A stretch of DNA of 5,232 bases, taken from the NCBI GenBank assembly GCA_020851615.1, contig JADZCL010000008.1, positions 1-5,232 on the forward strand, given 5' to 3'. A model generated the notes under the pieces. It was not told the DNA's origin. It did not search any database and saw nothing but the letters and a program-made list of their open reading frames with translations. The stretch comes from Rubrivivax sp. Its GTDB lineage: Bacteria; Pseudomonadota; Gammaproteobacteria; Burkholderiales; Burkholderiaceae_C. This document shows positions 1 through 5,232 of the stretch, in pieces. The first letter of the stretch is position 1, and each line of letters begins with the position of its first letter. The translations under genes were made by a program, and so were the position numbers.

Positions 1-377
1 GCCTGCCGCTCGGGGCCGCTCGAGCCGCTGGGGAAGTAGCAGCTGATCAGGCTGAGCTTGCGCCGCGCGCTGTCGAAGCGCGCCTCCACCCAGCGTCCCT
101 CGGCGTCGAACTCGCCGCCGTCGAAACCGGTGATCACCGCGCTGGGCGCCTTGCGCGTGTACAGCCCCACGCCCGAGTACCCCTTCTTCTGTGCGAAGTG
201 GAAGTGGCCGTCCATGCCGCCCACCTGCGTGAAACGTCCGTCCACGTCGGCAGCCTGCGCCTTCAGCTCCTGCACGCCCATACAATCGGCGCCCGTCTCG
301 TCGGCCCATTGCTCGAAGCCCTTGCTGGCCGCTGATCGGATGCCGTTGAGGTTGAGCGTGACGAATCGCAATCCCAC
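1..377 (-). CDS. xth: Exonuclease III / AP endonuclease family protein, partial (3' end outside window)
   Basis: This is the first 125 codons of a DNA repair nuclease of the endonuclease/exonuclease/phosphatase fold. The family cuts DNA at abasic sites and removes nucleotides 3'-5' from duplex ends. Visible motifs from the N-terminus are LNLNGIRSA (residues 8-16, metal-site Asn at 11), QELK (36-39, metal-binding Glu37), GVGLYTR (69-75), EGRW (93-96) and CYFPSG (113-118, Tyr114 matching catalytic Tyr109 of E. coli XthA). Spacing between these residues is within one residue of the E. coli enzyme. The reading frame has no ATG near its start. GTG at 377 is preferred because GAAAGGG lies 8 bases upstream; TTG at 371 is the alternative. 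It is transcribed away from pyrE with only 15 bases between the two starts. The C-terminal half, with the catalytic Asp and His, lies outside the window. The choice between xth and a close paralogue is inferred. Confidence 0.9.
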   Translation of the reverse strand, partial: MGLRFVTLNLNGIRSAASKGFEQWADETGADCMGVQELKAQAADVDGRFTQVGGMDGHFHFAQKKGYSGVGLYTRKAPSAVITGFDGGEFDAEGRWVEARFDSARRKLSLISCYFPSGSSGPERQ

Positions 378-392
378 GAGGAACGCCCTTTC
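378..392. promoter_or_regulatory. Shared 15-bp gap carrying both ribosome binding sites for xth and pyrE
   Basis: The two divergent genes are separated by 15 bases only. The plus strand carries GAGGA (378-382), 10 bases before the pyrE ATG. The minus strand carries GAAAGGG (392-386), 8 bases before the xth GTG. There is no room for promoters in the gap, so each promoter must lie inside the coding sequence of the other gene, or pyrE transcription must begin from within xth. No convincing -35/-10 pair was found on either side by eye. Confidence 0.65.
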
Positions 393-1061
393 ATGACGGC
401 AGCCGCTGCAGACCCCCTGGCCCAGGAATTCGTGCGCTTTGCGGTCGATTCGGGCGTGCTGCGCTTTGGCGAGTTCAAGACCAAGGCGGGGCGCCTGTCA
501 CCCTATTTCTTCGACGCCGGCCTGTTCGACGATGGCGCCAAGCTCGGCGCGCTCGGATCATTCTATGCACGGCGCCTGCTGGCCAGCGGCATCGAGTTCG
601 ACATGCTCTTCGGCCCCGCCTACAAGGGCATCACCCTGGTCGCGGCACTGGCCATCGAGCTGGCGCGCCTGGGCCGCAACGTGCCCCTGGCGTACAACCG
701 CAAGGAGGCCAAGGACCACGGCGAGGGCGGCGTGCTGGTCGGCGCACCGGTGCGCGGGCGCGTGCTGATCGTGGACGACGTCATCTCCGCGGGCACCTCG
801 GTGCGCGAGTCGCTTGCACTCATCCGCGCTGCAGGCGCAACACCTTGCGGCGTGGCGCTGGCACTGGACCGGCAGGAGAAGGCCGTCGAGGACGGGCGCG
901 ACGCCGCGCACTCGGCGGTGCAGTACGTCACGCGCGAACTGGGCCTTGCGGTATGCGCCGTTGCGACGCTTGGTGATCTGCTGCAGTATCTGGCGCCCAA
1001 CCCTGCCCTGCAGGCCCATGCCGCGGCGGTACAGGCCTACCGCAATCGCTACGGAGTCTGA
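393..1061 (+). CDS. pyrE: Orotate phosphoribosyltransferase
   Basis: This 222-residue cytoplasmic enzyme transfers phosphoribose from PRPP to orotate, giving orotidine 5'-monophosphate and pyrophosphate, the fifth step of de novo UMP synthesis. The type I phosphoribosyltransferase PRPP-binding motif VLIVDDVISAGTS is at residues 124-136. The catalytic flexible loop YNRKEAKDHGEGG is at 101-113, with Arg103, Lys104, Lys107 and His109 matching known active-site residues of the E. coli enzyme. The N-terminal segment KAGRLSPYFFDAGLF (31-45) contains the Lys and the aromatic residues typical of the orotate/PRPP site. Length is close to the family norm of about 210-225. The ATG at 393 has GAGGA 10 bases upstream. 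The E. coli rph-pyrE attenuation arrangement is absent here, because the gene directly upstream is divergent. The stop codon abuts the start of the DUF4124-like gene, so the two are probably one transcript. Confidence 0.97.
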   Translation: MTAAAADPLAQEFVRFAVDSGVLRFGEFKTKAGRLSPYFFDAGLFDDGAKLGALGSFYARRLLASGIEFDMLFGPAYKGITLVAALAIELARLGRNVPLAYNRKEAKDHGEGGVLVGAPVRGRVLIVDDVISAGTSVRESLALIRAAGATPCGVALALDRQEKAVEDGRDAAHSAVQYVTRELGLAVCAVATLGDLLQYLAPNPALQAHAAAVQAYRNRYGV

Positions 1062-1802
1062 ATGCGCGCCCGCGGATCCCCGCTTCGCTCCCCGCCCGCC
1101 GCAGGCCTGCTGCGTGCGCTGGCGCTGGCGCTGGTGCTGCCGCTGGTGCTGCCGGTTTCAGCGCAGACACGCGACAGCGGCAGCGGCGCCATCTACACCT
1201 GCATCGACGACCAGGGCCGGCGCATCACCTCTGACCGGCCGATCGCGGCCTGCACCGCCAAGGAGCAGCACATCCTCAACAAGGACGGCTCGGTGCGCAG
1301 CGTGCATCCGCCCACCCTCACCGCCGACGAGCACGCCGAGCGCGAGGCGCGCGAGCGCCGCGCCAGTGCCGAGCGCATGGCGCTGGTCGAGGCCACGCGG
1401 CGCGACAAGAACCTGCTGCAGCGCTTTCCCGACGAACCCGCCCACCGCAAGGCGCGCGAGGCGGCGCTGGACACCGTGCGGCTGGCGATCAAGGCCACCG
1501 AGGAGCGGATGAAGGAGTTGCAGGCCGAGCGCAAGCCGCTCATGAACGAGGCCGAGTTCTACGCCGGCAAGCGCCTGCCACCCAAGCTCAAGAGCCAGTT
1601 CGATGCCAACGACGCCGCGCTCGAGGCGCAGAAGGAGGCCGCCACCACGCAGCAGGCCGAACTCGAGCGGCTCAACCGCCTCTACGACAACGAACTCGCG
1701 CGGCTGCGCCGGCTGTGGGCCGGTGCGGCACCGGGTTCGCTCGGCGCGCTCCCGACCCCGGGCGCTGCAGGCAATGCCAAGGACGCGACGGCCGGCCGCT
1801 GA
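1062..1802 (+). CDS. Secreted DUF4124-like coiled-coil protein of unknown function
   Basis: The predicted 246-residue protein begins directly after the pyrE TGA, with CGGAG (1052-1056) 5 bases before the ATG, so translation is probably coupled to pyrE. Residues 1-34 look like a Sec signal peptide: arginines near the start, a Leu/Ala/Val-rich core at about 19-31, and a likely cleavage after PVSA (34). The mature start contains IYTCIDDQGRRITSDRPI (44-61), which resembles the DUF4124 pattern (a Tyr followed by a D-x-x-G-x-x turn and a Ser-Asp-x-Pro stretch). Cys47 and Cys64 flank this segment and could form a disulfide in the periplasm. Residues about 86-115 and 140-217 are rich in Glu, Arg, Lys, Ala and Leu with few Pro or Gly, suggesting helical coiled coils, interrupted by RFPDEP (121-126) and KRLPPK (170-175). 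The tail from 221 is Gly/Ala/Pro-rich and probably disordered. No catalytic motif was seen. Export and the family match are inferred from sequence pattern only. Confidence 0.8.
   Translation: MRARGSPLRSPPAAGLLRALALALVLPLVLPVSAQTRDSGSGAIYTCIDDQGRRITSDRPIAACTAKEQHILNKDGSVRSVHPPTLTADEHAEREARERRASAERMALVEATRRDKNLLQRFPDEPAHRKAREAALDTVRLAIKATEERMKELQAERKPLMNEAEFYAGKRLPPKLKSQFDANDAALEAQKEAATTQQAELERLNRLYDNELARLRRLWAGAAPGSLGALPTPGAAGNAKDATAGR
1116..1154 (+). repeat. Short tandem repeats in the signal-peptide core of the DUF4124-like gene
   Basis: Three in-frame copies of GCGCTG (1116-1133) run into two perfect tandem copies of CTGGTGCTGCCG (1131-1142 and 1143-1154). They encode Ala-Leu and Val-Leu-Pro-Leu units (residues 19-31), the hydrophobic core of the predicted signal peptide. 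Both repeat units are multiples of three, so copy changes by slippage would keep the frame. Confidence 0.8.
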
Positions 1803-1831
1803 GCACACCGGCACGCGACCCTGACCCGGCT
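1803..1831. other. Convergent intergenic gap without a recognisable terminator
   Basis: Twenty-nine bases separate the stop codons of the DUF4124-like gene and gatB, which converge. The best hairpin seen is a 5-bp stem, GCCGG (1791-1795) with CCGGC (1808-1812), around a 12-base loop. It has no following T run on either strand, so it does not qualify as an intrinsic terminator. Rho-dependent ending or some antisense read-through is likely, but this is inference. Confidence 0.5.
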
Positions 1832-3331
1832 TCAGCCCAGCTTGCGTCGCAGCAGTTCGCCGGCCTGCGCCGGGTTGGCCTTGCCCTGGCTGGCCTTCAT
1901 GACCTGCCCGACCAGCGCGTTGAAGGCCTTGTCCTTGCCGGCGCGGTATTCCTGGACCGACTTCTCCTGCGCCGCAATCACCGCCTCGACAATCGCCTCG
2001 AGGGCGCCGGCGTCGTTCATCTGCTTCAGGCCACGCGCTTCGATGACCGCATCTACGGTGGCAGCGGCATCCGTCCACAGGACCTCGAAGACCTGGCGCG
2101 CGCCGCTGTTGGAGAGCGTGCCATCGACAACCCGCCCAATCAATGCCGCCAGCCGCGCCGGTGCCAGCGGCGCCGCATCGATGGTGATGCCCTCGGCATT
2201 GAGCCGCCGGGCGACTTCGCCCATCAGCCAGTTGGCCACCAGCTTGGGCCAGCCCGCTGCTGCTTCCCGGGCTGCCGCGGGCCCGGCATCTCGCGTGGCT
2301 TCGTAGAAGCGCGCGAACGCCAGGCTCTGCGTCATCATCGCCGCGTCGTAGACCGGCAGGCCGTCGTCGCGCTGCAGGCGCGCGGCCATCACCGCCGGCA
2401 GCTCGGGCATCTGCGCACGCACGCGCTCGATCCACTCCGGCGCGATGCACAGCGGCGGCAGGTCAGGGTCGGGGAAGTAGCGGTAGTCGTGCGCGTCTTC
2501 CTTGGTCCGCATGGCACGCGTGCGGCCGCTGTCGGGATCGAAGAGCACGGTGGCCTGCTCGATCGGCAGGCCGTCCTCCAGGCGGTCGATCTGCCATTGC
2601 ACCTCGGCGTCGATCGCCTGCTGCAGGAAGCGGAAGCTGTTGAGGTTCTTGATCTCGCGCCGCGTGCCCAGCGCCGCGCCGGGTCGGCGCACGCTGACGT
2701 TGGCGTCGCAGCGAAAGCTGCCCTCTTGCATGTTGCCGTCGCAGATGCCCAGCCACACCACCAGGGCGTGCAAGGCCTTGGCGTATTCGACCGCCTCGAC
2801 GCTGCTGCGCATGTCGGGCTCGGAGACGATCTCCAGCAGCGGCGTGCCGGCGCGGTTGAGGTCGATGCCGCTGCATGCGCGGCCGTGCTCGTCTTGGAAG
2901 TCGTCGTGCTGGCTCTTGCCCGCGTCCTCCTCGAGGTGCGCGCGCGTCAGCCGCACGGCATGTGTCTGCTCCCCCAGCAGGAAGCTCACCTGCCCGCCCT
3001 GCACAACCGGCAGCTCGTATTGGCTGATCTGGTAGCCCTTGGGCAGGTCGGGGTAGAAGTAGTTCTTGCGCGCAAAGATGGACCGGGTGGCGACCTCGGC
3101 CCCCACGGCCAGGCCGAAACGGATGGCGCGCGCGACCGCGCCGCGGTTCATCACGGGCAGCGTGCCAGGCAGGGCCAGGTCCAGCGCGCAGGCCTGCGTG
3201 TTGGGAGCAGCGCCGAAGGCGGTGCTGGCGCCGCTGAAGATCTTGCTCGCCGTCGAGAGCTGGGCGTGCGTCTCCAGGCCGATCACGACCTCGAAGCCGC
3301 GCACCAGGGGGCCCGTGCTCGCTGCGCCCAT
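1832..3331 (-). CDS. gatB: Aspartyl/glutamyl-tRNA amidotransferase subunit B
   Basis: GatB binds the mischarged tRNA and uses ATP to activate the carboxylate of Glu-tRNA(Gln) or Asp-tRNA(Asn), then adds the ammonia delivered by GatA. The 499-residue product has the full family pattern: EVVIGLETH (14-22), [20 protein letters not shown] (86-105), LEEDAGKS (133-140), the GatB signature [13 protein letters not shown] (157-169), [15 protein letters not shown] (199-213), EIKNLNS (226-232) and [13 protein letters not shown] (282-294). The C-terminal helical and YqeY-like tRNA-binding region follows, ending in [20 protein letters not shown] (462-481) and LLRRKLG. The frame is open upstream to an ATG at 3385, but that would add 18 non-conserved residues inside gatA. 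ATG at 3331 gives the usual N-terminus and has AGGGG 6 bases upstream. It lies one base after the gatA stop and is the last gene of the gatCAB operon. Confidence 0.97.
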   Translation of the reverse strand: MGAASTGPLVRGFEVVIGLETHAQLSTASKIFSGASTAFGAAPNTQACALDLALPGTLPVMNRGAVARAIRFGLAVGAEVATRSIFARKNYFYPDLPKGYQISQYELPVVQGGQVSFLLGEQTHAVRLTRAHLEEDAGKSQHDDFQDEHGRACSGIDLNRAGTPLLEIVSEPDMRSSVEAVEYAKALHALVVWLGICDGNMQEGSFRCDANVSVRRPGAALGTRREIKNLNSFRFLQQAIDAEVQWQIDRLEDGLPIEQATVLFDPDSGRTRAMRTKEDAHDYRYFPDPDLPPLCIAPEWIERVRAQMPELPAVMAARLQRDDGLPVYDAAMMTQSLAFARFYEATRDAGPAAAREAAAGWPKLVANWLMGEVARRLNAEGITIDAAPLAPARLAALIGRVVDGTLSNSGARQVFEVLWTDAAATVDAVIEARGLKQMNDAGALEAIVEAVIAAQEKSVQEYRAGKDKAFNALVGQVMKASQGKANPAQAGELLRRKLG

Positions 3332-3332
3332 C

Positions 3333-4859
3333 TCAAACCCCTGTCGGCACGGCCGTGTGCCAGTCGGTGGCCTGCTGCAGCGCATGCGCGGCGTGCAGCA
3401 GCAGGCCTTCCTGGAAGTAGTTGCCGATCAACTGCAGGCCCACCGGCAGGGCCGGCGCTCCATCCACCGCGGCCAGGCCCGCGGGCACCGACATCGCCGG
3501 CAGCCCGGCCAGGCTTGCCGGCAGCGTGAAGATGTCGGCCAGGTACGCCTGCACCGGATCGTCGCCCTGCGCGCCCAGCCGGCCGGCCACGCTGGGTGCC
3601 ACCGGGCCGGCAATCAGGTCGCAGGCTGCAAAGCAGGCCTGGAAGTCGTCGGCGATCATGCGGCGCAGCTTCTGCGCCTGCAGATAGTAGGCGTCGTAGT
3701 AGCCATGGCTGAGCACGTAGGTGCCGATCATGATGCGACGCTTGACCTCGATGCCGAAGCCCTCGGCGCGGCTCTTGCAATACATGTCGAGCAGGTCGTC
3801 GTACTGCGCCGCCCGGTGGCCATAGCGCACGCCGTCGAAGCGGCTCAGGTTGGAGCTGGCCTCGGCCGGCGCAAGGATGTAGTAGACGGGAATGGCGAGC
3901 TCCGTGCGCGGCAGGGCGACATCGACGAGCGTGGCGCCAAGCCGCTGCAGCTCGGCCAGTGCAGCACGCACCGCGGCCTGCACTTCACCGGCCAGCGGGG
4001 TCGGGAAGAACTCGCGCGGCAACCCGATGCGCAGCCCCTGCAGCGGCCGCGCGGCGCTGGCGCCGGCGCGCGCGGCCTGCATCTGCGCGACGTAGTCCTG
4101 CGGCGGACGCTCGGCACTGGTGGCGTCGCGCACGTCAAAGCCGCCCATCGCCGACAACAGCAGCGCGCAGTCCGCGGCCGAGCGCGCGATCGGCCCGGCC
4201 TGGTCGAAGCTCGACGCGAAGGCGATCATCCCGTGGCGGCTGCACACGCCGTACGTCGGCTTGATGCCGGTGGCACCGCAGAAGCCCGCCGGCTGGCGGA
4301 TCGAGCCGCCGGTGTCGGTGCCGGTGGCCGCTGGCACCAGCCGCGCCGCCACGGCCGCCGCGCTGCCGCCCGAGGATCCACCCGGCACGCGCTCGCGGTC
4401 CCAGGGGTTGCGCACGGGGCCGAAGAACGAGCTCTCGTTGGTCGAGCCCATCGCGAACTCATCGCAGTTGAGCTTGCCCAGGCTCACGCAGCCCGCCCCG
4501 GCCGGCTCGTCCACGCGGCCCACGCCCAGTCGCGCAACCACCGTGGCGTCGAAGGGGCTGCGGTAGCCCTGCAGCATCTTCGAGCCGGCGGTGCTCGGCC
4601 AGTCGCGGGTGACGAAGACGTCCTTGTGCGCGATCGGCACGCCCAGCAGGGGCGCCGCGTCGCCACGCGCAAGGAGCTCGTCGGCCCGGCGCGCCTGCGC
4701 CAGCGTGGCGGCCTCGTCGCGCGCGATGAAGGCATTCAGTGCCGCGTACGCGTCGATACGCTGGGCAAAGGCCTGCGCCAGCTCGAGCGCCGACACCGCG
4801 CGGCTGCGCAGCGCAGCGGCCAGTGCCGCCACGCCCAGGGTGTGCAATTCGCCGCTCAT
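3333..4859 (-). CDS. gatA: Aspartyl/glutamyl-tRNA amidotransferase subunit A (glutaminase subunit)
   Basis: GatA hydrolyses glutamine (or asparagine) and channels the ammonia to GatB. The 508-residue protein is an amidase-signature enzyme. The Ser-cisSer-Lys triad can be assigned: Lys79 in [10 protein letters not shown] (71-80), cis-Ser162 in [13 protein letters not shown] (159-171) and nucleophile Ser186 in [15 protein letters not shown] (181-195). The segment [13 protein letters not shown] (127-139) and the C-terminal [16 protein letters not shown] (446-461) and [12 protein letters not shown] (471-482) are also typical. The Ser162-Ser186 spacing (24) equals that of S. aureus GatA, but Lys79-Ser162 is 83 residues instead of 75. 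The 8 extra residues lie near 112-122. The start codon overlaps the gatC stop by 4 bases (ATGA), and AAGGTG lies 5 bases upstream inside gatC, indicating coupled translation. The gene is intact. Confidence 0.97.
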   Translation of the reverse strand: MSGELHTLGVAALAAALRSRAVSALELAQAFAQRIDAYAALNAFIARDEAATLAQARRADELLARGDAAPLLGVPIAHKDVFVTRDWPSTAGSKMLQGYRSPFDATVVARLGVGRVDEPAGAGCVSLGKLNCDEFAMGSTNESSFFGPVRNPWDRERVPGGSSGGSAAAVAARLVPAATGTDTGGSIRQPAGFCGATGIKPTYGVCSRHGMIAFASSFDQAGPIARSAADCALLLSAMGGFDVRDATSAERPPQDYVAQMQAARAGASAARPLQGLRIGLPREFFPTPLAGEVQAAVRAALAELQRLGATLVDVALPRTELAIPVYYILAPAEASSNLSRFDGVRYGHRAAQYDDLLDMYCKSRAEGFGIEVKRRIMIGTYVLSHGYYDAYYLQAQKLRRMIADDFQACFAACDLIAGPVAPSVAGRLGAQGDDPVQAYLADIFTLPASLAGLPAMSVPAGLAAVDGAPALPVGLQLIGNYFQEGLLLHAAHALQQATDWHTAVPTGV

Positions 4860-5155
4860 TCGATCACCTTGGGCACCAGGTACAGCCCACCCTCGACACA
4901 GGGTGCGCTCGCCTGGTTCAGTTCGCGGGCGTCGCCTTCGCTCACTTCGTCCTCGCGCAGCCGCAACGCCGCGGCCTGCACCGCCGACAGCGGCGTGTAG
5001 AGCGGCTCGACGCCGCTGGCATCGACGGCGCGCATGCGCTCGACGAGGCTGAAGAACCCGTCCAGTTGCGGCAGCACGGCGGCCCGCTCCTCGGGCGTGA
5101 GCGCCAGCCGCGCGAGGTGGGCGATGCGGTCGATGTCCTGCGGGGTCAGTGCCAT
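4856..5155 (-). CDS. gatC: Aspartyl/glutamyl-tRNA amidotransferase subunit C
   Basis: GatC is the small subunit that wraps around GatA and stabilises the GatA-GatB complex. The 99-residue protein has the normal family length. It shows [13 protein letters not shown] (11-23), the linker VEPLYTPL (49-56), [10 protein letters not shown] (64-73) and the conserved tail [20 protein letters not shown] (80-99). It is the first gene of the gatC-gatA-gatB operon and overlaps gatA by 4 bases. The ATG at 5155 gives the usual N-terminus, but no clear purine-rich ribosome binding site precedes it (the upstream bases are GC-rich, of the form GCGACCGCCGC). A promoter candidate lies about 45 bases upstream. 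Sequence alone does not show whether the complex acts on tRNA(Gln), tRNA(Asn) or both; that depends on which synthetases the genome has. Confidence 0.96.
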   Translation of the reverse strand: MALTPQDIDRIAHLARLALTPEERAAVLPQLDGFFSLVERMRAVDASGVEPLYTPLSAVQAAALRLREDEVSEGDARELNQASAPCVEGGLYLVPKVIE

Positions 5156-5168
5156 GCGGCGGTCGCGT

Positions 5169-5218
5169 CGGGTAGGCCCGGTGTCGAGGGGCGATGAAGT
5201 ATTATCGTCGGCTACCCG
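5169..5218. repeat. 7-bp inverted repeat flanking the gatC promoter candidate
   Basis: CGGGTAG (5169-5175) is matched by its exact reverse complement CTACCCG (5212-5218), with 36 bases between. The candidate -10 element (5200-5206) lies between the arms. A shorter nested pair, CGAT (5192-5195) and ATCG (5204-5207), is also present. The arms are too far apart for a typical intrinsic hairpin, but could be paired half-sites for a DNA-binding protein. In such GC-rich sequence a 7-bp match may be chance. Confidence 0.4.
5200..5206 (-). promoter_or_regulatory. Candidate -10 element for the gatCAB operon (possibly bidirectional)
   Basis: On the minus strand this reads GATAAT (5206-5201), five of six matches to the sigma-70 -10 consensus, and is the only AT-rich stretch in a very GC-rich region. 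A transcript starting near 5194 would have a leader of about 40 bases before gatC. On the plus strand the same bases read TATTAT (5200-5205), also five of six, so a divergent promoter is possible. No good -35 box was found at 16-18 bases in either direction. In related Burkholderiales the divergent neighbour is often mreB; that gene is not in the window. Confidence 0.45.
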
Positions 5219-5232
5219 GGCGCGCGCCGTAC

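Noticed and set aside
58..396. Plus-strand open frame opposite xth
   Set aside because: The minus strand encodes conserved exonuclease III motifs across the same bases. The plus-strand product is Ser/Pro/Arg-rich with no motif.
439..1019. Alternative frames on both strands across pyrE
   Set aside because: PyrE shows all its catalytic motifs in one frame. The others are Arg/Ala/Ser-rich shadows.
1791..1812. Possible terminator hairpin between the DUF4124-like gene and gatB
   Set aside because: The stem is only 5 bp with a 12-base loop and no T run on either strand.
1158..2450. Minus-strand open frame (430 codons) spanning the DUF4124-like gene and the 3' half of gatB
   Set aside because: It overlaps gatB in another frame on the same strand and the DUF4124-like gene in antisense, has no motif, and its composition is low complexity.
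3332..3385. Upstream extension of gatB to an ATG at 3385
   Set aside because: The 18 added residues are not GatB-like and lie within the conserved end of gatA. The ATG at 3331 has a suitable ribosome binding site and gives the normal N-terminus.
1715..3529. Long plus-strand open frame (604 codons) opposite gatB
   Set aside because: It is antisense to a fully conserved gatB, has no recognisable motif and low-complexity Arg/Ala/Gly composition. Long antisense frames are expected in GC-rich genes.
3066..5000. Long plus-strand open frame (644 codons) opposite gatA and the ends of gatB and gatC
   Set aside because: It shadows three conserved genes. Its His/Arg/Ala-rich composition matches a GC-rich antisense frame, and no domain was seen.
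5194..5232. Plus-strand ATG-started open frame ([13 protein letters not shown]) running off the window end
   Set aside because: Only 13 codons are visible, it overlaps the promoter-like core, and the GGGG before it is too close to the ATG. It does not resemble the MreB N-terminus.

Overview
The window looks like ordinary chromosome from a GC-rich betaproteobacterium, most likely order Burkholderiales and perhaps Comamonadaceae or a relative. This placement is inference. It rests on the strong GC bias at third codon positions, on the betaproteobacterial style of the GatA, GatB and PyrE motifs, and on the gene neighbourhood: a gatCAB operon beside pyrE, with an exonuclease III gene divergent from pyrE. 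No mobile element, phage gene, CRISPR array, tRNA or rRNA was recognised.

Layout. Positions 1-377 (minus) hold the N-terminal part of an exonuclease III family gene, cut by the window edge. After a 15-base gap, pyrE (393-1061, plus) runs the other way. Directly behind it, with no spacer, is a gene for a secreted DUF4124-like protein (1062-1802, plus). A 29-base convergent gap follows. Then the minus-strand operon gatC-gatA-gatB fills 1832-5155. Genes cover almost everything; the only sizeable non-coding stretch is 5156-5232, the gatC upstream region, which contains an AT-rich promoter-like core inside a 7-bp inverted repeat.

Function. GatC, GatA and GatB form the three-subunit tRNA-dependent amidotransferase that converts mischarged Glu-tRNA(Gln) and/or Asp-tRNA(Asn) to the correct aminoacyl-tRNA. 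The tight gene coupling (a 4-bp gatC/gatA overlap and a 1-base gatA/gatB gap) fits translation of the subunits in matched amounts. PyrE makes orotidine 5'-monophosphate in pyrimidine synthesis. The exonuclease acts in DNA base-excision repair. The DUF4124-like protein is predicted to be exported to the periplasm; its role is unknown.

No previously undescribed system was found. The points worth a second look are modest: a very compact divergent xth/pyrE start region, an 8-residue insertion between catalytic residues of GatA, the inverted repeat around the gatC promoter candidate, and the uncharacterised coiled-coil protein apparently co-translated with pyrE.
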